NCBI GenBank assembly: GCA_022447485.1
Contig: JAKVCH010000192.1
Span: 1-6,218 of the forward strand
Source of the DNA: Polyangiaceae bacterium
GTDB lineage: Bacteria; Myxococcota_A; Polyangia; Polyangiales; Polyangiaceae
DNA length: 6,218 nt
Direction of reading: 5' to 3'
Shown: positions 5,773 to 6,218 of the stretch, one piece after another
Layout: the number at the start of each line of letters is the position of its first letter
How positions within the stretch are numbered: the stretch's first letter is position 1
Position numbers and translations under genes: made by a program
The notes under the pieces: model-generated
What the model saw: the letters and a program-made list of their open reading frames with translations, nothing else
What the model was told of the DNA's origin: nothing
Databases searched by the model: none

Positions 5773-6218
5773 TCTTTCTCCTCCCTCACGCATTGAGCGC
5801 GAGCCACAAATATTTCCCGGTGTCCAGCTTCAAAGTCTCGCCAGGCCATCAACCATGAATTTGAATTGTTTTCCGCGATTAAGGCTGGACGGGGCTGAAA
5901 GCCACTGACGCGGCTAATGATCGAAGGCTGACCAACGCCATAGTTGTTGGCGGGCAGGAGACGGAGACGATCATCCGAAAAGTAAGCAACGGCCCATTCG
6001 TTGTGCTGGGAGCGAGCAACAGCAGGGCGCTGACCACCCGAATCAAATTCTTGATGCCAAAGAGCTTGAGATTGGTTGTGGGGAATGTAGGCCGCTAGGG
6101 CGCCAGCCTGTTCGTTGTCCCAGACAACAAGGCACCCCTCCGCATGGCAGCTGATATCCGGCGAGGCCTGTTTTGAACCTTTTCGTAATACAATACCAGC
6201 GGCATCCGCTTCTTTCGC
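5769..6218 (-). CDS. C-terminal part of a repeat protein, probably beta-propeller-like (N-terminus off the right edge)
   Basis: A minus-strand frame is open from the right window edge to a TGA at 5771-5769, giving 149 residues with no start in view. It contains about three copies of a degenerate unit of roughly 45 residues, anchored by Pro at 20, 65 and 111 of the fragment and by an aromatic at 33, 79 and 126: SPDISCHAEGCLVVWD, RPAVARSQHNEWAVAYFSDD and RPALIAENNSNSWLMAWRDF. The pattern 'P-hydrophobic-A, then a W/Y-A-W strand, then D' is typical of blades in beta-propeller-like proteins, many of them exported. No enzyme motif is visible, and export cannot be tested without the N-terminus. Continuous sense coding and the ATGA junction with the acetyltransferase gene support it as real. 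It is the first visible gene of the operon, so the promoter should lie beyond the window. The function is unknown. Confidence 0.8.
   Translation of the reverse strand, partial: AKEADAAGIVLRKGSKQASPDISCHAEGCLVVWDNEQAGALAAYIPHNQSQALWHQEFDSGGQRPAVARSQHNEWAVAYFSDDRLRLLPANNYGVGQPSIISRVSGFQPRPALIAENNSNSWLMAWRDFEAGHREIFVARAQCVREEKE
5778..5785 (-). promoter_or_regulatory. Strong Shine-Dalgarno site deciding the acetyltransferase start
   Basis: On the minus strand GGGAGGAG ends 5 bases before the ATG at 5772; its GGAGG core ends 7 bases before it. The site lies within the last codons of the upstream repeat-protein gene. It is by far the best ribosome binding site in the window and argues against the longer acetyltransferase version that starts at 5793. 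Confidence 0.85.

Overview
The window looks like a chromosomal stretch of a Gram-negative bacterium with moderate GC content (not counted). It carries one clear housekeeping gene, ruvB, flanked by cell-envelope and signalling genes. The secreted L,D-transpeptidase with an SH3-like N-terminus and a Cys pair, the relaxed lipobox, and the secreted-type repeat protein with W/Y-rich 45-residue units all recall Myxococcota or related former 'Deltaproteobacteria'. That placement is an impression from protein style and is low confidence.

Layout, left to right. Positions 1-885 (minus) hold a putative lipoprotein with an NTF2-like domain, whose C-terminus runs off the left edge. Positions 921-2474 (minus) encode a YkuD-family L,D-transpeptidase. 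It lies 35 bp upstream of the lipoprotein gene on the same strand, so the two probably form a transcription unit acting on peptidoglycan or the outer envelope. A short divergent intergenic region (2475-2563) separates this pair from ruvB (2564-3628, plus), the Holliday-junction branch-migration motor. ruvB is the only plus-strand gene. It converges, with a 39-bp gap, on a minus-strand operon of three genes read from right to left: the C-terminal part of a repeat protein (5769-6218, start beyond the window), a RimJ/RimL-like GNAT acetyltransferase (5101-5772) and a membrane-bound sensor histidine kinase (3668-5104). Both junctions in this operon are 4-base ATGA stop/start overlaps, so the three proteins are probably made in a coupled way.

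Two coding regions have no start-to-stop frame inside the window and were found by translating the minus strand to the window edges: 1-885 and 5769-6218. Essentially all the DNA is coding, and no gap exceeds 90 bp. I saw no RNA genes, mobile elements, CRISPR arrays or convincing factor-independent terminators. Nothing here is clearly a new system. The points most worth a second look are the L,D-transpeptidase/NTF2-like pair, which looks like a split form of a domain fusion known from other bacteria, and the tightly coupled repeat protein-GNAT-kinase operon, which has no response regulator in view.
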